Shown: positions 9,050 to 19,128, numbered from the stretch's first letter. The stretch is DNA of 64,000 nucleotides from Paenibacillus sp. PL91 (GCF_012935325.2 NZ_JABBYG020000005.1:372001-436000), one strand, 5' to 3'. Program-made: numbers and translations. The notes: generated by a model from the sequence alone, not told the origin.

Positions 9050-9934
9050 GTGCCGATCAAGAGCTACAAAAAATACATCTCGTTATTTACGTTTGTCGCG
9101 CCCGCATTTATTTTATATGCCATCTTCCTGCTGATTCCGACAATCGGCGGAATGTTCTACAGCTTCACCGATTGGAACGGCTTGAATCGAAGCTATGACT
9201 TTATTGGCTTTGGCAACTTTGTGGAGGCGCTTAGAGACGATCCCGATTTTGTCGGTTCGTTATTGTTCACCTTAAAGTATGTGCTGTTCATGGTCGTGCT
9301 GCAAAATGTATTCGCTTTATTGCTGGCAGTGTTCATTGAATCACGCCGCAAAAGCAAAGGCTTCTTCCGCACCATCTTCTTTATGCCGAACATGATAAGC
9401 ACGATCATAAGCGCATTCATGTGGACGTTCGTATTCGCGCAGGTGCTGCCTCAGCTCGCTGAGAAGACAGCGCTTACGTTTCTGGATCAAGCTTGGATTG
9501 GCGATCCAAAGGTAAGCTTCTTCTCGATTCTGACTGTCTCGCTATGGAACGGTGTCGGCTACATGATGATTATTTATTTGGCTGGCTTGCAAGGCGTGCC
9601 GCAAAGCTTGAAGGAAGCAGCCGTTATCGACGGGGCTACCGCATTCCAAACGTTCCGCAACGTGACGCTGCCGATGATATCGCATGCGATTACGATCTGC
9701 TTCTTCCTCACGCTTAACGGCGCGTTTAAAGTATTCGAGGTCGTATTTGGCTTGACTGGCGGGGGCCCGGGACGGAGCACGCAGGTTATTACGATGAACA
9801 TTTACGAGGAAGCATTCTCGAACAACTTCCGATATGGCTATGCCAGCGCAAAATCAGTTATTCTATTCGTCATTATTCTAATATTCACATTTATCCAAAT
9901 ACAGGTCATGAAGAAAAAAGAGGTGGAAGCATGA
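9050..9934 (+). CDS. Sugar ABC permease, MalF-type
   Basis: 294 residues with six predicted membrane segments. The EAA loop (coupling helix to the ATPase) reads LKEAAVIDGATAFQTFRNVTLP. Together with the next gene it forms the transmembrane heterodimer for the binding protein encoded at 7661. GTG 9050 follows GGAGAGGGG. The next gene starts inside its last codons. No ATPase gene lies in this locus. Confidence 0.93.
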   Translation: MPIKSYKKYISLFTFVAPAFILYAIFLLIPTIGGMFYSFTDWNGLNRSYDFIGFGNFVEALRDDPDFVGSLLFTLKYVLFMVVLQNVFALLLAVFIESRRKSKGFFRTIFFMPNMISTIISAFMWTFVFAQVLPQLAEKTALTFLDQAWIGDPKVSFFSILTVSLWNGVGYMMIIYLAGLQGVPQSLKEAAVIDGATAFQTFRNVTLPMISHAITICFFLTLNGAFKVFEVVFGLTGGGPGRSTQVITMNIYEEAFSNNFRYGYASAKSVILFVIILIFTFIQIQVMKKKEVEA

Positions 9935-10758
9935 GCCGGAAAAAATCAACCTCCCTCCTTATTACGATTTTCCTGTCGATTGGGGCTGCAATCTCTTTTT
10001 TTCCGATCTACTTGGCTGTTATCAACTCGTTCAAGACGCAGGGTGAGATGTTTAGGTCGTTCGTCTCGCTGCCATCGAAGATTCAATTCGACAACTACGT
10101 AAATGCTTTTCAACAAATCAACTTGCTGGGCAGCACGCTTAACTCGATCGTTATTTCGGTGCTCGGCATCGGCGGGATCGTCTTATGTGCTTCGCTTGCT
10201 GGCTATAAGCTGTCCCGTACGAGCGGAAAGATAAGCAATCTGATCTTCTTCCTGTTTATCGCTTCGATGCTCGTGCCGTTTCATTCGATAATGATTCCGT
10301 TGACAAGAATGGCCAAAGCCTTGTCCGTTCAAGGCAGTACGTATGGGCTTGCAATCATATATATTGGACTCGGCGTCAATATGGCGATCTTTCTGTATCA
10401 TGGCTTCGTGAAATCGATTCCGAAGGAGCTGGAGGAAGCGGCGCAAATTGACGGCTGCAACGAATACCAAACGTTCTTTAAAATTATTTTTCCGCTGCTT
10501 GTCCCGATTACGGTAACGATAGCGATTTTGGATTTCCTCTGGATCTGGAACGATTTTCTTCTGCCGCTGCTCATGCTGACGGACGTAAGCAATTATACGC
10601 TTATCCTGTCTACGAATACGCTGTTCGGAGAATATAACAAGGAATGGTCGCTTATTTTGGCGGCACTCGTATTGACAGCCATTCCGGTCATCATTATTTA
10701 CTCATTCTTCCAGAAATTTATTATGCACGGAATTGCCGAGGGGGCTGTCAAAGGATGA
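9931..10758 (+). CDS. Sugar ABC permease, MalG-type
   Basis: 275 residues, six membrane segments, EAA loop reading ELEEAAQIDGCNEYQTFFKI. The second subunit of the importer; its start overlaps the end of the MalF-type gene (ATGA) and its own stop overlaps the GH42 start, so translation is coupled through the operon. Confidence 0.93.
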   Translation: MSRKKSTSLLITIFLSIGAAISFFPIYLAVINSFKTQGEMFRSFVSLPSKIQFDNYVNAFQQINLLGSTLNSIVISVLGIGGIVLCASLAGYKLSRTSGKISNLIFFLFIASMLVPFHSIMIPLTRMAKALSVQGSTYGLAIIYIGLGVNMAIFLYHGFVKSIPKELEEAAQIDGCNEYQTFFKIIFPLLVPITVTIAILDFLWIWNDFLLPLLMLTDVSNYTLILSTNTLFGEYNKEWSLILAALVLTAIPVIIIYSFFQKFIMHGIAEGAVKG

Positions 10759-12752
10759 AGAAACTGTTATACGGCGTCGCCTATTATGACGAATATATGC
10801 CTTATGAACGGTTAGAAGAAGATATTCGGATGATGAAGGAAGCGGGCATTAACGTGGTTCGCATCGCGGAATCGACCTGGAGCACGCATGAGCCGCAAAA
10901 CGGCGTGTTCGATTTTTCTTCCGTGGACAAGGTGCTGGATGCGATGCATAAGGCAGGGATCGCGGTTATTGTAGGAACACCAACCTACGCCGTGCCTGCT
11001 TGGATGGTCAAGGAGCACCCGGACGTTCTTGCCGTAACCCCTCGCGGGCCGGGCAAATATGGAGCTCGCCAAATTATGGACATTACGAATCCCGCTTATC
11101 TTTTCTATTCGGAGCGAATCATTCGGAAGCTCATAAGCCGCGTTAGCGTGCATCCAGCCGTTATCGGCTACCAGACGGATAATGAGACGAAGCACTACGA
11201 TACGGCGGGGCCTAACGTCCAGCTGCAATTCGTCAAATATATGAGGGAAACCTACGAAACGCTCGACGTGGTCAATCACAAGTTCGGGCTTGATTATTGG
11301 AGCAATCGCATCAATAGCTGGGAGGAGTTCCCGTCCGTCGTCGGAACAATCAATGGCAGCTTAGGCGCGGAGTTCGCGAAGTTTCAGCGGAAGCTCGTTA
11401 ACGAGTTTTTGGCATGGCAGGTTGCCATCGTGAACGAGTATAAGCAGCCGGGACAATTCGTGACCCAAAACTTTGATTTCGAATGGCGAGGCTATTCGTT
11501 TGGCGTACAGCCGTCCGTAGATCACTTTGCTGCTTCTGAGCCATTCGATATTGCAGGAGTCGATATCTATCATCCTTCGCAGGGGGATTTAACCGGCATC
11601 GAAATTTCATTTGGCGGGGACATGACGCGTTCGCTCAAAGACGATAATTACTTAGTGCTCGAAACGCAGGCGCAAGCATTCCCGCATTGGACGCCGTATC
11701 CCGGGCAATTGCGACTTCAGGCATTCAGCCATCTGGCATCCGGAGCTAATATGGTTGCGTACTGGCACTGGCATTCGATTCATAATTCATTTGAAACGTA
11801 TTGGAAAGGGCTGCTCAGCCATGATTTCCAGCCGAATCCTGTCTATAATGAAGCCAAAACGATCGGCGCAGATTTTGCAAGGCTGGGCACGGAGCTTTCC
11901 AGCTTGCGCAAAAGCAATCATGTTGCCGTAATGGTCAGCAATGAGGCTTTGTCTGCTATGGAATGGTTCAAGCTGCCTGACGGTAAAACATATAATGATG
12001 TCGTTCGCTCACTCTATGACGAATTGTACAAGCTTAACGTGGGGGTTGATTTTATTCAGCCCGCCTGCACCCATTTGGACAAGTATAAGCTTATTGTCGT
12101 ACCGGCGCTTTATGCTGCCCCTTCAGACTGTTTAGAGCGATTAAATGTATTCGTTCAAGGCGGCGGTCATGTCGTATATACGTTCAAAAGCGGCTTCGCC
12201 GATGAGGTCGTTAAGGTGCGCACTTCACAGCATCCCGGTATCATACAGGCTGCCTGCGGCATATCCTATAGCATGTTCGTAACGCCAAATGACGTTGGCT
12301 TAAAGGGTCCGCTGATCGAGCAAAGCGCCGAGGCTGGCCAGGTACAAGCTTGGATGGAGCTCATTACGCCTACGACCGCTGAAGTGCTTGCTTATTACGA
12401 GCATTCGCAATGGGGAGAATATGCGGCGATTACGCGAAATCGCTACGGCAGCGGAACGGCAACCTATATTGGCTGCATGCCAGGTCCTGCAGTTGTAAGG
12501 AGCGTGCTGAGCGGCGCTTTGAAGGATGCAGGCCTTTGGGGCGCAGAGCAAGAGCTGGTTTTCCCAATCATTGTGAAATCAGGCTTGAATGCTAGCGGAA
12601 AACAGATCCGATATTATTTTAACTATTCGAACGCTGCCGTTACATTTGATTATAAGCATCAGGACGGTACGGAGCTGCTGACAGGAAACGAAATGACGAA
12701 CGGACAACAGCTTGAGCTTGCCCCTTGGGGCTTCCTCATTATAGCAACGTAA
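10755..12752 (+). CDS. GH42 beta-galactosidase-type hydrolase
   Basis: 665 residues from ATG 10755, which overlaps the permease stop and has AAAGGA upstream. The TIM barrel carries acid/base E144 in YQTDNETK and nucleophile E303 in LVLETQAQ, typical of GH42, followed by a trimerisation (flavodoxin-like) domain and a C-terminal beta domain. There is no signal peptide, so it acts in the cytoplasm on sugars brought in by the transporter. GH42 enzymes release beta-galactose or, in some members, alpha-L-arabinopyranose; the exact sugar is not determinable here. Confidence 0.9.
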   Translation: MKKLLYGVAYYDEYMPYERLEEDIRMMKEAGINVVRIAESTWSTHEPQNGVFDFSSVDKVLDAMHKAGIAVIVGTPTYAVPAWMVKEHPDVLAVTPRGPGKYGARQIMDITNPAYLFYSERIIRKLISRVSVHPAVIGYQTDNETKHYDTAGPNVQLQFVKYMRETYETLDVVNHKFGLDYWSNRINSWEEFPSVVGTINGSLGAEFAKFQRKLVNEFLAWQVAIVNEYKQPGQFVTQNFDFEWRGYSFGVQPSVDHFAASEPFDIAGVDIYHPSQGDLTGIEISFGGDMTRSLKDDNYLVLETQAQAFPHWTPYPGQLRLQAFSHLASGANMVAYWHWHSIHNSFETYWKGLLSHDFQPNPVYNEAKTIGADFARLGTELSSLRKSNHVAVMVSNEALSAMEWFKLPDGKTYNDVVRSLYDELYKLNVGVDFIQPACTHLDKYKLIVVPALYAAPSDCLERLNVFVQGGGHVVYTFKSGFADEVVKVRTSQHPGIIQAACGISYSMFVTPNDVGLKGPLIEQSAEAGQVQAWMELITPTTAEVLAYYEHSQWGEYAAITRNRYGSGTATYIGCMPGPAVVRSVLSGALKDAGLWGAEQELVFPIIVKSGLNASGKQIRYYFNYSNAAVTFDYKHQDGTELLTGNEMTNGQQLELAPWGFLIIAT

Positions 12753-12757
12753 ATACG

Positions 12758-12802
12758 AAGAACCTTCCGATCACTTTACAAGTGATTTTGAAGGTTCTTT
12801 TG
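12758..12802 (+). terminator. Intrinsic terminator after the GH42 operon
   Basis: AAGAACCTT pairs with AAGGTTCTT around an inner TCACTT/AAGTGA stem, followed by a T-run. It closes the first carbohydrate operon. Confidence 0.85.
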
Positions 12803-12840
12803 TCCTTTTACTTCGAGAATAAGGCATCCCTCTACTAAAC

Positions 12841-12869
12841 TTGACGCAACTTAATAACTTATGTATCAT
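12841..12869 (+). promoter_or_regulatory. Sigma-A promoter of the flavin oxidoreductase gene
   Basis: TTGACG (12841-12846), a 17-bp spacer, then TATCAT (12864-12869), about 70 bp before the start codon. Confidence 0.65.
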
Positions 12870-12939
12870 TGCTTACGTAAAGTAACTGAGTTATCGAAAA
12901 AAGACATTATCTGTCTTTTGATATAAAGCATGGAAAGCG

Positions 12940-14046
12940 GTGTTTGACATCAAAGAGGAAATACAGCTGGAAGCTCCCCTTGTGAAGGAGCATGCAGACG
13001 CGTTTGAGTTTGGCATTTATACGTTAGGTGATATTAGCGCAGATCCCGTAACAGGGCAAACGCTGAGCGCAAGAGATCGCATGAAGGAAATCGTTGCGGC
13101 AGCGAGGCTTGCTGACGAAGCGGGCATTGATATATTTGGAGTGGGCGAGCATCACCGCTTGGACTTCGCTGTTACTTCTCCTCCCGTTGTATTAGCGGCA
13201 ATTGCTCAGGTAACGAAGCAAATTAGGCTAACGAGTGCAACGACAGTGCTTGGAACGTCAGATCCGGTAAGAGTGTTCGAGGATTTCTCGACCTTGGACC
13301 TGTTGTCCGATGGACGGGCGGAAATTATTGCGGGCCGCGGTGCTTATGTGGAGTCCTTCCCGTTGTTCGGCTATGAGCTGGGGGACTATAAGGACCTCTT
13401 TTATGAGAAAATCAATCTGCTGCTCGAGCTGAATGAAAACGAGCGGATGACATGGAATGGCCGCTTTCGCACGGCGCTTGAAAATGCTGAAATAGCGCCT
13501 CGACCGTTGCAGGAGTGTCTGCCTGTGTGGGTCGGCGTCGGCGGTACGCCGCAGAGCGCGGAGCTTGCCGGAAAGCTGGGTACGGGCATGGCTCTTGCCA
13601 TTCTTGGCGGCGATCCTGCGCACTTCAAGCCGTTAGTTGATGTGTACCGGGAAGCTGGAATACGTGCCGGGCATAAGAAGGAAGCATTGAAGATCGCGAT
13701 CACAAGCCATGGCTATATTGCCAAGTCGACGCAGCAGGCAAAGGATGAGTATTATCCTTATTACGCGAATTACGTCGGTCAGTTCATGGGCGGAAATGCT
13801 AGGGGCGAGAAGATGGCGCGCGAGCAGTTCGAGCAGCTGGCGAGTCCGGTGAACGCGCTGGCGGTTGGCAGTCCCGATTTGATCGTTGAGAAAATTTTAG
13901 CGCAGCATGAGCTGTTTGGACATAACCGATTTATGGCCCAGTTCGATATCGGAGCAATTCCCTTCCCCAAGGTGGCCGCTACGATTGAGCTGCTGGCGAC
14001 TAAGGTTGCGCCGATCGTACGGAGAGAGCTAAACAAGAAAGCTTAA
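12940..14046 (+). CDS. Luciferase-like (LLM) flavin-dependent oxidoreductase
   Basis: 368 residues of the bacterial luciferase-like monooxygenase family, a TIM barrel using reduced FMN. Family marks are the early FEFGIYTLGD, GVGEHHR and SPPVVLAAIAQVTKQIRL, and the later GSPDLIVEKI. Its substrate is unknown; relatives oxidise aldehydes, alkanesulfonates or heterocycles. It stands alone behind its own promoter and terminator. GTG 12940 has only a weak GGAAAG upstream, so the exact start is less sure than the gene. Confidence 0.88.
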   Translation: MFDIKEEIQLEAPLVKEHADAFEFGIYTLGDISADPVTGQTLSARDRMKEIVAAARLADEAGIDIFGVGEHHRLDFAVTSPPVVLAAIAQVTKQIRLTSATTVLGTSDPVRVFEDFSTLDLLSDGRAEIIAGRGAYVESFPLFGYELGDYKDLFYEKINLLLELNENERMTWNGRFRTALENAEIAPRPLQECLPVWVGVGGTPQSAELAGKLGTGMALAILGGDPAHFKPLVDVYREAGIRAGHKKEALKIAITSHGYIAKSTQQAKDEYYPYYANYVGQFMGGNARGEKMAREQFEQLASPVNALAVGSPDLIVEKILAQHELFGHNRFMAQFDIGAIPFPKVAATIELLATKVAPIVRRELNKKA

Positions 14047-14058
14047 AGGATCGAATGA

Positions 14059-14106
14059 AGAGACTCCAGCGCTATAGCAGCGATAGGGCAGTCTCTTTTT
14101 TTTATG
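14059..14106 (+). terminator. Intrinsic terminator after the LLM gene
   Basis: AGAGACT pairs with AGTCTCT, with an inner GCGCTATAGCAGCG region, followed by eight T. Confidence 0.75.
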
Positions 14107-14204
14107 AAAGGCAATCTCCTTGCTCAAATAGTTAGCCGTGCATAGCCGATTAGCCTTTGGTAATGGTACAATTAAAAGAAAATAGATGAATAAGGGAGAG
14201 GCGC

Positions 14205-14516
14205 ATGGAGGCTTCTAGATTAGAGGAATTAAGACAGCATATTGATCAATTGGACAGCGAGATGATTTCTTTGCTGGCGAGGCGGTTTCAATTAACAGAA
14301 GAAGTGGGTATTTATAAAGCATCAAATAAACTGTCAGCACAAGATCCGAGCCGCGAGTCCAAACAATTTAATAAAATAACGGAGCTGGCAAGCCGTAATG
14401 AGCTGAATCCGGAATATGCAATCGCGATCTACAGGTGCTTGATGGACGTCGTCATTTTAAGGCATAAAGAAATTGAGCAAAGCTACATGCAGAACAATCG
14501 GATTGGGCAAATATAA
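14205..14516 (+). CDS. Chorismate mutase, AroQ type (stand-alone)
   Basis: A 103-residue all-helical AroQ-class mutase, which converts chorismate to prephenate on the route to phenylalanine and tyrosine. Family positions are visible: RLEELR..ID.LD at the start of helix 1, LLARR (R26/R27), K38 in IYKAS, and D..RES in the middle helix. GGGAGAGG precedes ATG 14205. It is monofunctional, unlike the DAHP-synthase or prephenate-dehydratase fusions common in Bacillales, and no other aromatic gene is adjacent. The following gene is 40 bp away and probably co-transcribed. Confidence 0.88.
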   Translation: MEASRLEELRQHIDQLDSEMISLLARRFQLTEEVGIYKASNKLSAQDPSRESKQFNKITELASRNELNPEYAIAIYRCLMDVVILRHKEIEQSYMQNNRIGQI

Positions 14517-14556
14517 GCAGGCTAGCTTATTGACCATATTGGCTTAAGGGGAAGGG

Positions 14557-15327
14557 ATGGCAACGATGATTGTGTACGAGAAGGAAAACGCATTTATATT
14601 AATTGCGCAGCATGATCATGCACGCATTTCCGGAGATCTTGTGTCTGCTTGGCAAGAACAATTATTTCATAGTGCCGAGCGCAGAGATGAGTTGGCTTAT
14701 GCCGCATATGAGCATGATAGCAGCTGGATTGATCTGGACCGTATTCCGCTTTGGAATGATGCCGACCATATTCCTTTCTCATTCCGTGATTTCCCAGGTA
14801 ATATTAGGTTTTTCTTCTATTCCAAGGGGCTTGATCACCTTCAGGAAACGAGCGAGTATGCAGCGCTGCTCGGCAGCATTCTATATACGACGCTAGCGGA
14901 GAAATTCAGAAACGAGGATACGATTGCATTCGTGGAGAAAGAGTTTGCACGCCAGAGCGCGATCATCGAGCGCCTTCAATTGGATGTGAAGCTGCTACAG
15001 CTTCATGCGAAGGCGCTGCTGCTTTGCGACGAGCTGTCGCTATTTGCATGCATGGAAAAGCCGGGCACGCCGAGGCAGCAATATGAATGGTTCGCGGGTG
15101 GCTTTACGTATTGGTTCGACCGCACAGGCGGCACGTCATTGATCGCCGATTGGACGGATCAGTCTACGATTGAGTTGCAGCCGTTTCCGTTCAGCAGGCC
15201 TGTGGAGACGACCTTGTCTTTCAAGGAAGTAAGCAAGGCTGTTATCGGCAAATACGGCATTGCGCAGGCTTATGCGCGCGAGCCGTTGCAGGAGCTTAAG
15301 CTTCTGTTTCAAGAAAAGCGCATATAG
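14557..15327 (+). CDS. DUF3891 family protein
   Basis: 256 residues beginning MIVYEKENAFILIAQHDHAR (counted from the second methionine), a signature of DUF3891 proteins. A histidine-rich start (QHDHAR) and YEHDSSWIDLD resemble metal-binding positions, so a metal-dependent hydrolase-like role is conceivable, but no function is established. It has no signal peptide or membrane segment. A good Shine-Dalgarno (AAGGGGAAGG) precedes ATG 14557. It ends at a terminator shared with the oppositely oriented germination operon. Confidence 0.82.
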   Translation: MATMIVYEKENAFILIAQHDHARISGDLVSAWQEQLFHSAERRDELAYAAYEHDSSWIDLDRIPLWNDADHIPFSFRDFPGNIRFFFYSKGLDHLQETSEYAALLGSILYTTLAEKFRNEDTIAFVEKEFARQSAIIERLQLDVKLLQLHAKALLLCDELSLFACMEKPGTPRQQYEWFAGGFTYWFDRTGGTSLIADWTDQSTIELQPFPFSRPVETTLSFKEVSKAVIGKYGIAQAYAREPLQELKLLFQEKRI

Positions 15328-15335
15328 GCTTTCGA

Positions 15336-15382
15336 ATAAGACCTTGATTTTCTACTTGGGTAGAGAATCAAGGTCTTATTTG
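15336..15382. terminator. Bidirectional terminator
   Basis: A long near-perfect stem: AATAAGACCTTGATT pairs with AATCAAGGTCTTATT. It lies between the convergent DUF3891 gene and the ger operon and has T-runs on either strand. Confidence 0.85.
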
Positions 15383-15410
15383 GTTGTGGTATAAATCCAA
15401 ACTAAGTTCA

Positions 15411-16529
15411 TTACTTGACCGGTCCCATTGCCTCGATTTTGAGATCCAATTTCACGTTAATGGTCGCATCTTTGATCGCCTCGCCCCAGCGATCTTCCAC
15501 CTTTTTATATTTCTTGTATTGGAACGCTCTTGCGTACACGCCAAGGCCGATCGGATCAATTTGGTGCTTCTGCAGCTTCTTTATTAACTTTTCCAGCTCT
15601 GCTTTCATTTGTTTGACGATTAGCTCCTCTAGTTCGTTTCCATCATTTAAGACATCAAATGCAAATAAACGCTCAGAGAGAGTTATGGTCATCTTAATAT
15701 GATAATCAAATTGAAATCGGTTGTCTTGATAGGAGGTTTTGATTTTTGTTTTAATTTTGCTTGCAGAAAAGCTTATAATATCGGTTGCGAATGGGCCTGT
15801 TTTGGGCTCGCTTGGAATACGATAGGATAGGCCGATGCCTGCTTTTGCCTTCTTCTGCAATAAGCTTAACAGCACCGTTTCTTGCGCGTGAAGTGATGTG
15901 ACATACTTGCCCTTCTCGCTCAGCAAAGCCGCCCCTTCTAATCCGATATCATTTTTTATTATTTTTATTTCAGCCATATAAGGCGTGACGCCTTTCTCGT
16001 AAAACTGCCTGTGCAGCTCCTGGACTGTCGTCGCGTACGTTTCTGATCTCTTACTTTTTGTATCGACCATTCCACGTATTAAAATCGGCATTTGCGGCTG
16101 CTCCTTATTGTTTAAGCGGAACAGATCCGATACGTTGCCATCGACGATAACGACGCGGTCCATAACGGTATTTCTTGCATCGCGAAATAAGACATCAAGC
16201 ATCTTAAACCAGCCCTCATACTGCACCAAACGTTTTCCGATCAAAATGACCTTGAGATTCCGTCCTTGCCAATTGCCTGCTGTAAAGGCATCCTGCTTTG
16301 TTTTTGCTTGGCGGAGCGTATTGGTAGTACCGCTGCTTTGCTGGCTCTGCCTGTCCTTCTTCCGGCTAAATATGGGCATGGTGGAATAATAATGCATCTT
16401 GTTATTTTCATCTAAGTCGATGCCGAACGCCAGAGGTGTAGCCGCATTTTCCAGCGTTAATTGATCGCTGCATCCGGTCAGCAATAGCACGGTAAGGATA
16501 AGCAAGCTGGAGATGAGCCGTCTATTCAT
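15411..16529 (-). CDS. Ger(x)C spore germination lipoprotein
   Basis: 372 residues with a lipoprotein signal (VLLLTGC) and the GerC fold: FGIDLDENN near the start, and a C-terminal domain ending in DATINVKLDLKIEAMG. It is the C subunit of a nutrient germinant receptor in the spore inner membrane. It overlaps the B-subunit gene by 4 bp and is the last gene of the operon. The germinant cannot be predicted. Confidence 0.93.
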   Translation of the reverse strand: MNRRLISSLLILTVLLLTGCSDQLTLENAATPLAFGIDLDENNKMHYYSTMPIFSRKKDRQSQQSSGTTNTLRQAKTKQDAFTAGNWQGRNLKVILIGKRLVQYEGWFKMLDVLFRDARNTVMDRVVIVDGNVSDLFRLNNKEQPQMPILIRGMVDTKSKRSETYATTVQELHRQFYEKGVTPYMAEIKIIKNDIGLEGAALLSEKGKYVTSLHAQETVLLSLLQKKAKAGIGLSYRIPSEPKTGPFATDIISFSASKIKTKIKTSYQDNRFQFDYHIKMTITLSERLFAFDVLNDGNELEELIVKQMKAELEKLIKKLQKHQIDPIGLGVYARAFQYKKYKKVEDRWGEAIKDATINVKLDLKIEAMGPVK

Positions 16530-17626
16530 ACGCTGCTCTCCATTCTATTGCGCTTTTTTAGCATGAGATAGCCAAGCAAGAGGAAAGGAAACACATATTC
16601 CATCCCGATTCCGTACCATCCCATCCACATGCCGAAACGATTGCTTTGATTAAAGGTTGGAATGTAGAAGTAGGAGCTTACGACAAGCACGAAGCAAAAT
16701 AGTTGGAGCGGCCGAATGACATTTTCGGTGCCAAACGACCAGCTAATACAGTAAGCAGCTATGTAGGTGGATGGAATCCACGCCAAAGAATAGATGATGA
16801 TGTAGTAAGAGATAAACGGAATTTCGATTCTTTCCATAAATTGAAATTCAATCGTTTTCAAAATACTGACGATAGGCTCATTAAACGATTTGATCTCATC
16901 GGGATTGAAATAGATAAAGCAAACGATGGTGATAAGCAAATAAGCGAGCATCGTTAATCCGTTTGAGAGCACCATATTGCGGAACGCTTTTTTCTGGTTT
17001 GTTAAATACGGATATAAAATAAAGATAGACACCATGCCAAGACTTGGGTAAAGCAAAGCAGGGATTGCTGATATGATGGGTGTTATGCCTTCTTTAAATA
17101 AAGGGAGCAAGTAGAGCCAGTGCGCATGCTTAAGCGTGAACAAATAGATGAACGGAATCCAGCTCGAGAGAAAAAAAACGACCTCTGCGTAGCGGCCAAG
17201 CACTTGGGGGCCGTGTTTGCTTATCATATAAGTAGGAATCAAAAATAAAAACATGAACATATAGGACGGCGTAGTCGGCATTAGCCATGATTTTGTAATC
17301 AGAATTCCTCGATCAAGACTATCGTACATAAACGTCAAATAATAGAGGCTGAAGAAGAAGGCGTAGCATTTGCCGACCCATGGGCCAAAGGTTTGTGCGA
17401 GTAAATCAAGTATCGTGCCATTTGGGTGATATTCCATAATTTTCACAACAACGTAACAGATGACAATGTTTATCGCAAAAGAAATCGGAATCGCCATCCA
17501 CCCGTCCGTCCCGGCAGCGTCGGCAAGGTCTCTTGGCAGAGAGAGGATGGATACGCTCAGTTGAAGGCCTGACAATAGAAAAATGAGCTGTATGGATGAG
17601 ATTTGATTTCGCTGGGCGCTTTTCAT
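16526..17626 (-). CDS. GerAB-type germinant receptor permease subunit
   Basis: 366 residues with about ten predicted membrane helices, of the GerAB/ArcD/ProY amino-acid-permease-like family. The B subunit binds the germinant in the A-B-C receptor. The N-terminal QRNQISSIQLIFLLSGLQLS is typical. ATGA overlaps on both sides couple it to the A and C subunits. Confidence 0.93.
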   Translation of the reverse strand: MKSAQRNQISSIQLIFLLSGLQLSVSILSLPRDLADAAGTDGWMAIPISFAINIVICYVVVKIMEYHPNGTILDLLAQTFGPWVGKCYAFFFSLYYLTFMYDSLDRGILITKSWLMPTTPSYMFMFLFLIPTYMISKHGPQVLGRYAEVVFFLSSWIPFIYLFTLKHAHWLYLLPLFKEGITPIISAIPALLYPSLGMVSIFILYPYLTNQKKAFRNMVLSNGLTMLAYLLITIVCFIYFNPDEIKSFNEPIVSILKTIEFQFMERIEIPFISYYIIIYSLAWIPSTYIAAYCISWSFGTENVIRPLQLFCFVLVVSSYFYIPTFNQSNRFGMWMGWYGIGMEYVFPFLLLGYLMLKKRNRMESSV

Positions 17627-19128
17627 TCTTTTTTCTCCTTTCTAACAGCTATGCCTCTCCTTTTCTGCTGCAAGGGAGCGCTGTTTGTCGGGCGATCTCT
17701 AATTAGCCAAATGGGAACTCGAATGATAGCATCCTTCCAGTCGACTAATCGCATAGGCGCTATAGGGCTTCCATAAGGCATGCCTAATGATTTTAGGGTT
17801 AGCAGATGAGCGATCATGATCATTAAACCTACGACAAGCCCAACAAAGCCAAACGCGGTTGCAAGCCCCATCAAAATAAAACGGATAAGCCGCACGGCAG
17901 CGACCATATCGTAGTTGGGCAAAATAAACGAGGATATGGCGGTGAAGGCGACGACGATAACCATGATATTGCTTATTAAACCTGCCTGCACAACAGCTTG
18001 GCCTATAACGATACCGCCAACGATACCGACCGTTTGTCCAATCGGAGCCGGCAGCCGGACGCCAGCCTCACGCAGCATCTCCAAGGTGATTTCCATAAGA
18101 ATCGCCTCTACGAAAGGCGGAAACGGAACCTGCCCGCGAGATTCACCTAGCGTCATCAGCAGCTTCATCGGAATAATCTCAAAATGAAAGGTGACAACAG
18201 CGATATAGAAGGCAGGTAGAAATGCGGCGGTGAAGAACGCAAACAGTCTGAGCAGTCTTAGAAACGTAGCGATCGGCCAGCGAATGCTATAGTCGTCTAT
18301 ATTTTGAAAGAAGGTGAGAAATGTAACGGGCGCAATGATTACATTGGGCGATCGGTCAACGACGATGACGCATCTTCCCTGCATAAGCTGAGAAGCGGCT
18401 GTATCTGGACGCTCGGTCGAGACAAATTGAGGGAATAAAGAGAATGGATCGTCTTCAATCAGCTCAGAGAGCTCTCCTGCGTTTAAAATAACATCGACAT
18501 CGACTTTCTGAATCCGCTGCTCCAGCGCATCAATCAGTTTAGGATTTGCCACATCAGCCAAAAACAAGATCGTCACCGTAGTTTGTCCGCGGCGTCCCAC
18601 GGTCAGCCTTTTCATCTTCAGCTCTCGGTCGGTAATATAACGACGGATCATTGCAATATTTTGATCGCCCGTTTCAACGAAGCCTTGGTGTGCGCCTTTT
18701 AATGAAGATTCAAGCTGGGAATCCTGAATGGCTCTTTGCGGCCAGCCTCTTGTGTCAAGGATGTAAGCTTCTTCTCTGCCGTTTACGAACAATACGCTGC
18801 TTCCTTTAAGAACGGAGGATTCCATTCGAGAGAAGGAGGTCTCAGACATCATTTGTCCCACATTCATAATCAGCTCATCGCCGGGCAACCCGCTGCCTGA
18901 CTCTTGCTGAAGAGGGCGCAATACATCATGATTAATGGCTGTCCGCTCTGTCATGCTTTCTAAATAAATGATTAACGCTTGCTCGTTCGTCTGTTTGATC
19001 GTTAATTTTCGAAAGACTAAATCAGGCGTATCTGAAAATTTGTTTTTGATAAGCGGGATGATTTCATTTAGGTCTGAGCTTATGCGATCGGTATGGTCAT
19101 GAAGCATATCTTCAGACTTCCCATTCAT
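17623..19128 (-). CDS. GerAA-type germinant receptor subunit
   Basis: 501 residues: a soluble N-terminal domain (about 1-270), then membrane helices with the conserved PAFYIAVVTFH, LGESRGQVPFPP and IGQTVGIVGGIVIGQAVV segments of GerA proteins. It is the A subunit of the germinant receptor and first gene of the gerA-gerB-gerC operon. The leader contains GCATA, an 18-bp spacer and AAAATAA, a weak fit to a sigma-G promoter, which is what the family would predict. Confidence 0.93.
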   Translation of the reverse strand: MNGKSEDMLHDHTDRISSDLNEIIPLIKNKFSDTPDLVFRKLTIKQTNEQALIIYLESMTERTAINHDVLRPLQQESGSGLPGDELIMNVGQMMSETSFSRMESSVLKGSSVLFVNGREEAYILDTRGWPQRAIQDSQLESSLKGAHQGFVETGDQNIAMIRRYITDRELKMKRLTVGRRGQTTVTILFLADVANPKLIDALEQRIQKVDVDVILNAGELSELIEDDPFSLFPQFVSTERPDTAASQLMQGRCVIVVDRSPNVIIAPVTFLTFFQNIDDYSIRWPIATFLRLLRLFAFFTAAFLPAFYIAVVTFHFEIIPMKLLMTLGESRGQVPFPPFVEAILMEITLEMLREAGVRLPAPIGQTVGIVGGIVIGQAVVQAGLISNIMVIVVAFTAISSFILPNYDMVAAVRLIRFILMGLATAFGFVGLVVGLMIMIAHLLTLKSLGMPYGSPIAPMRLVDWKDAIIRVPIWLIRDRPTNSAPLQQKRRGIAVRKEKKE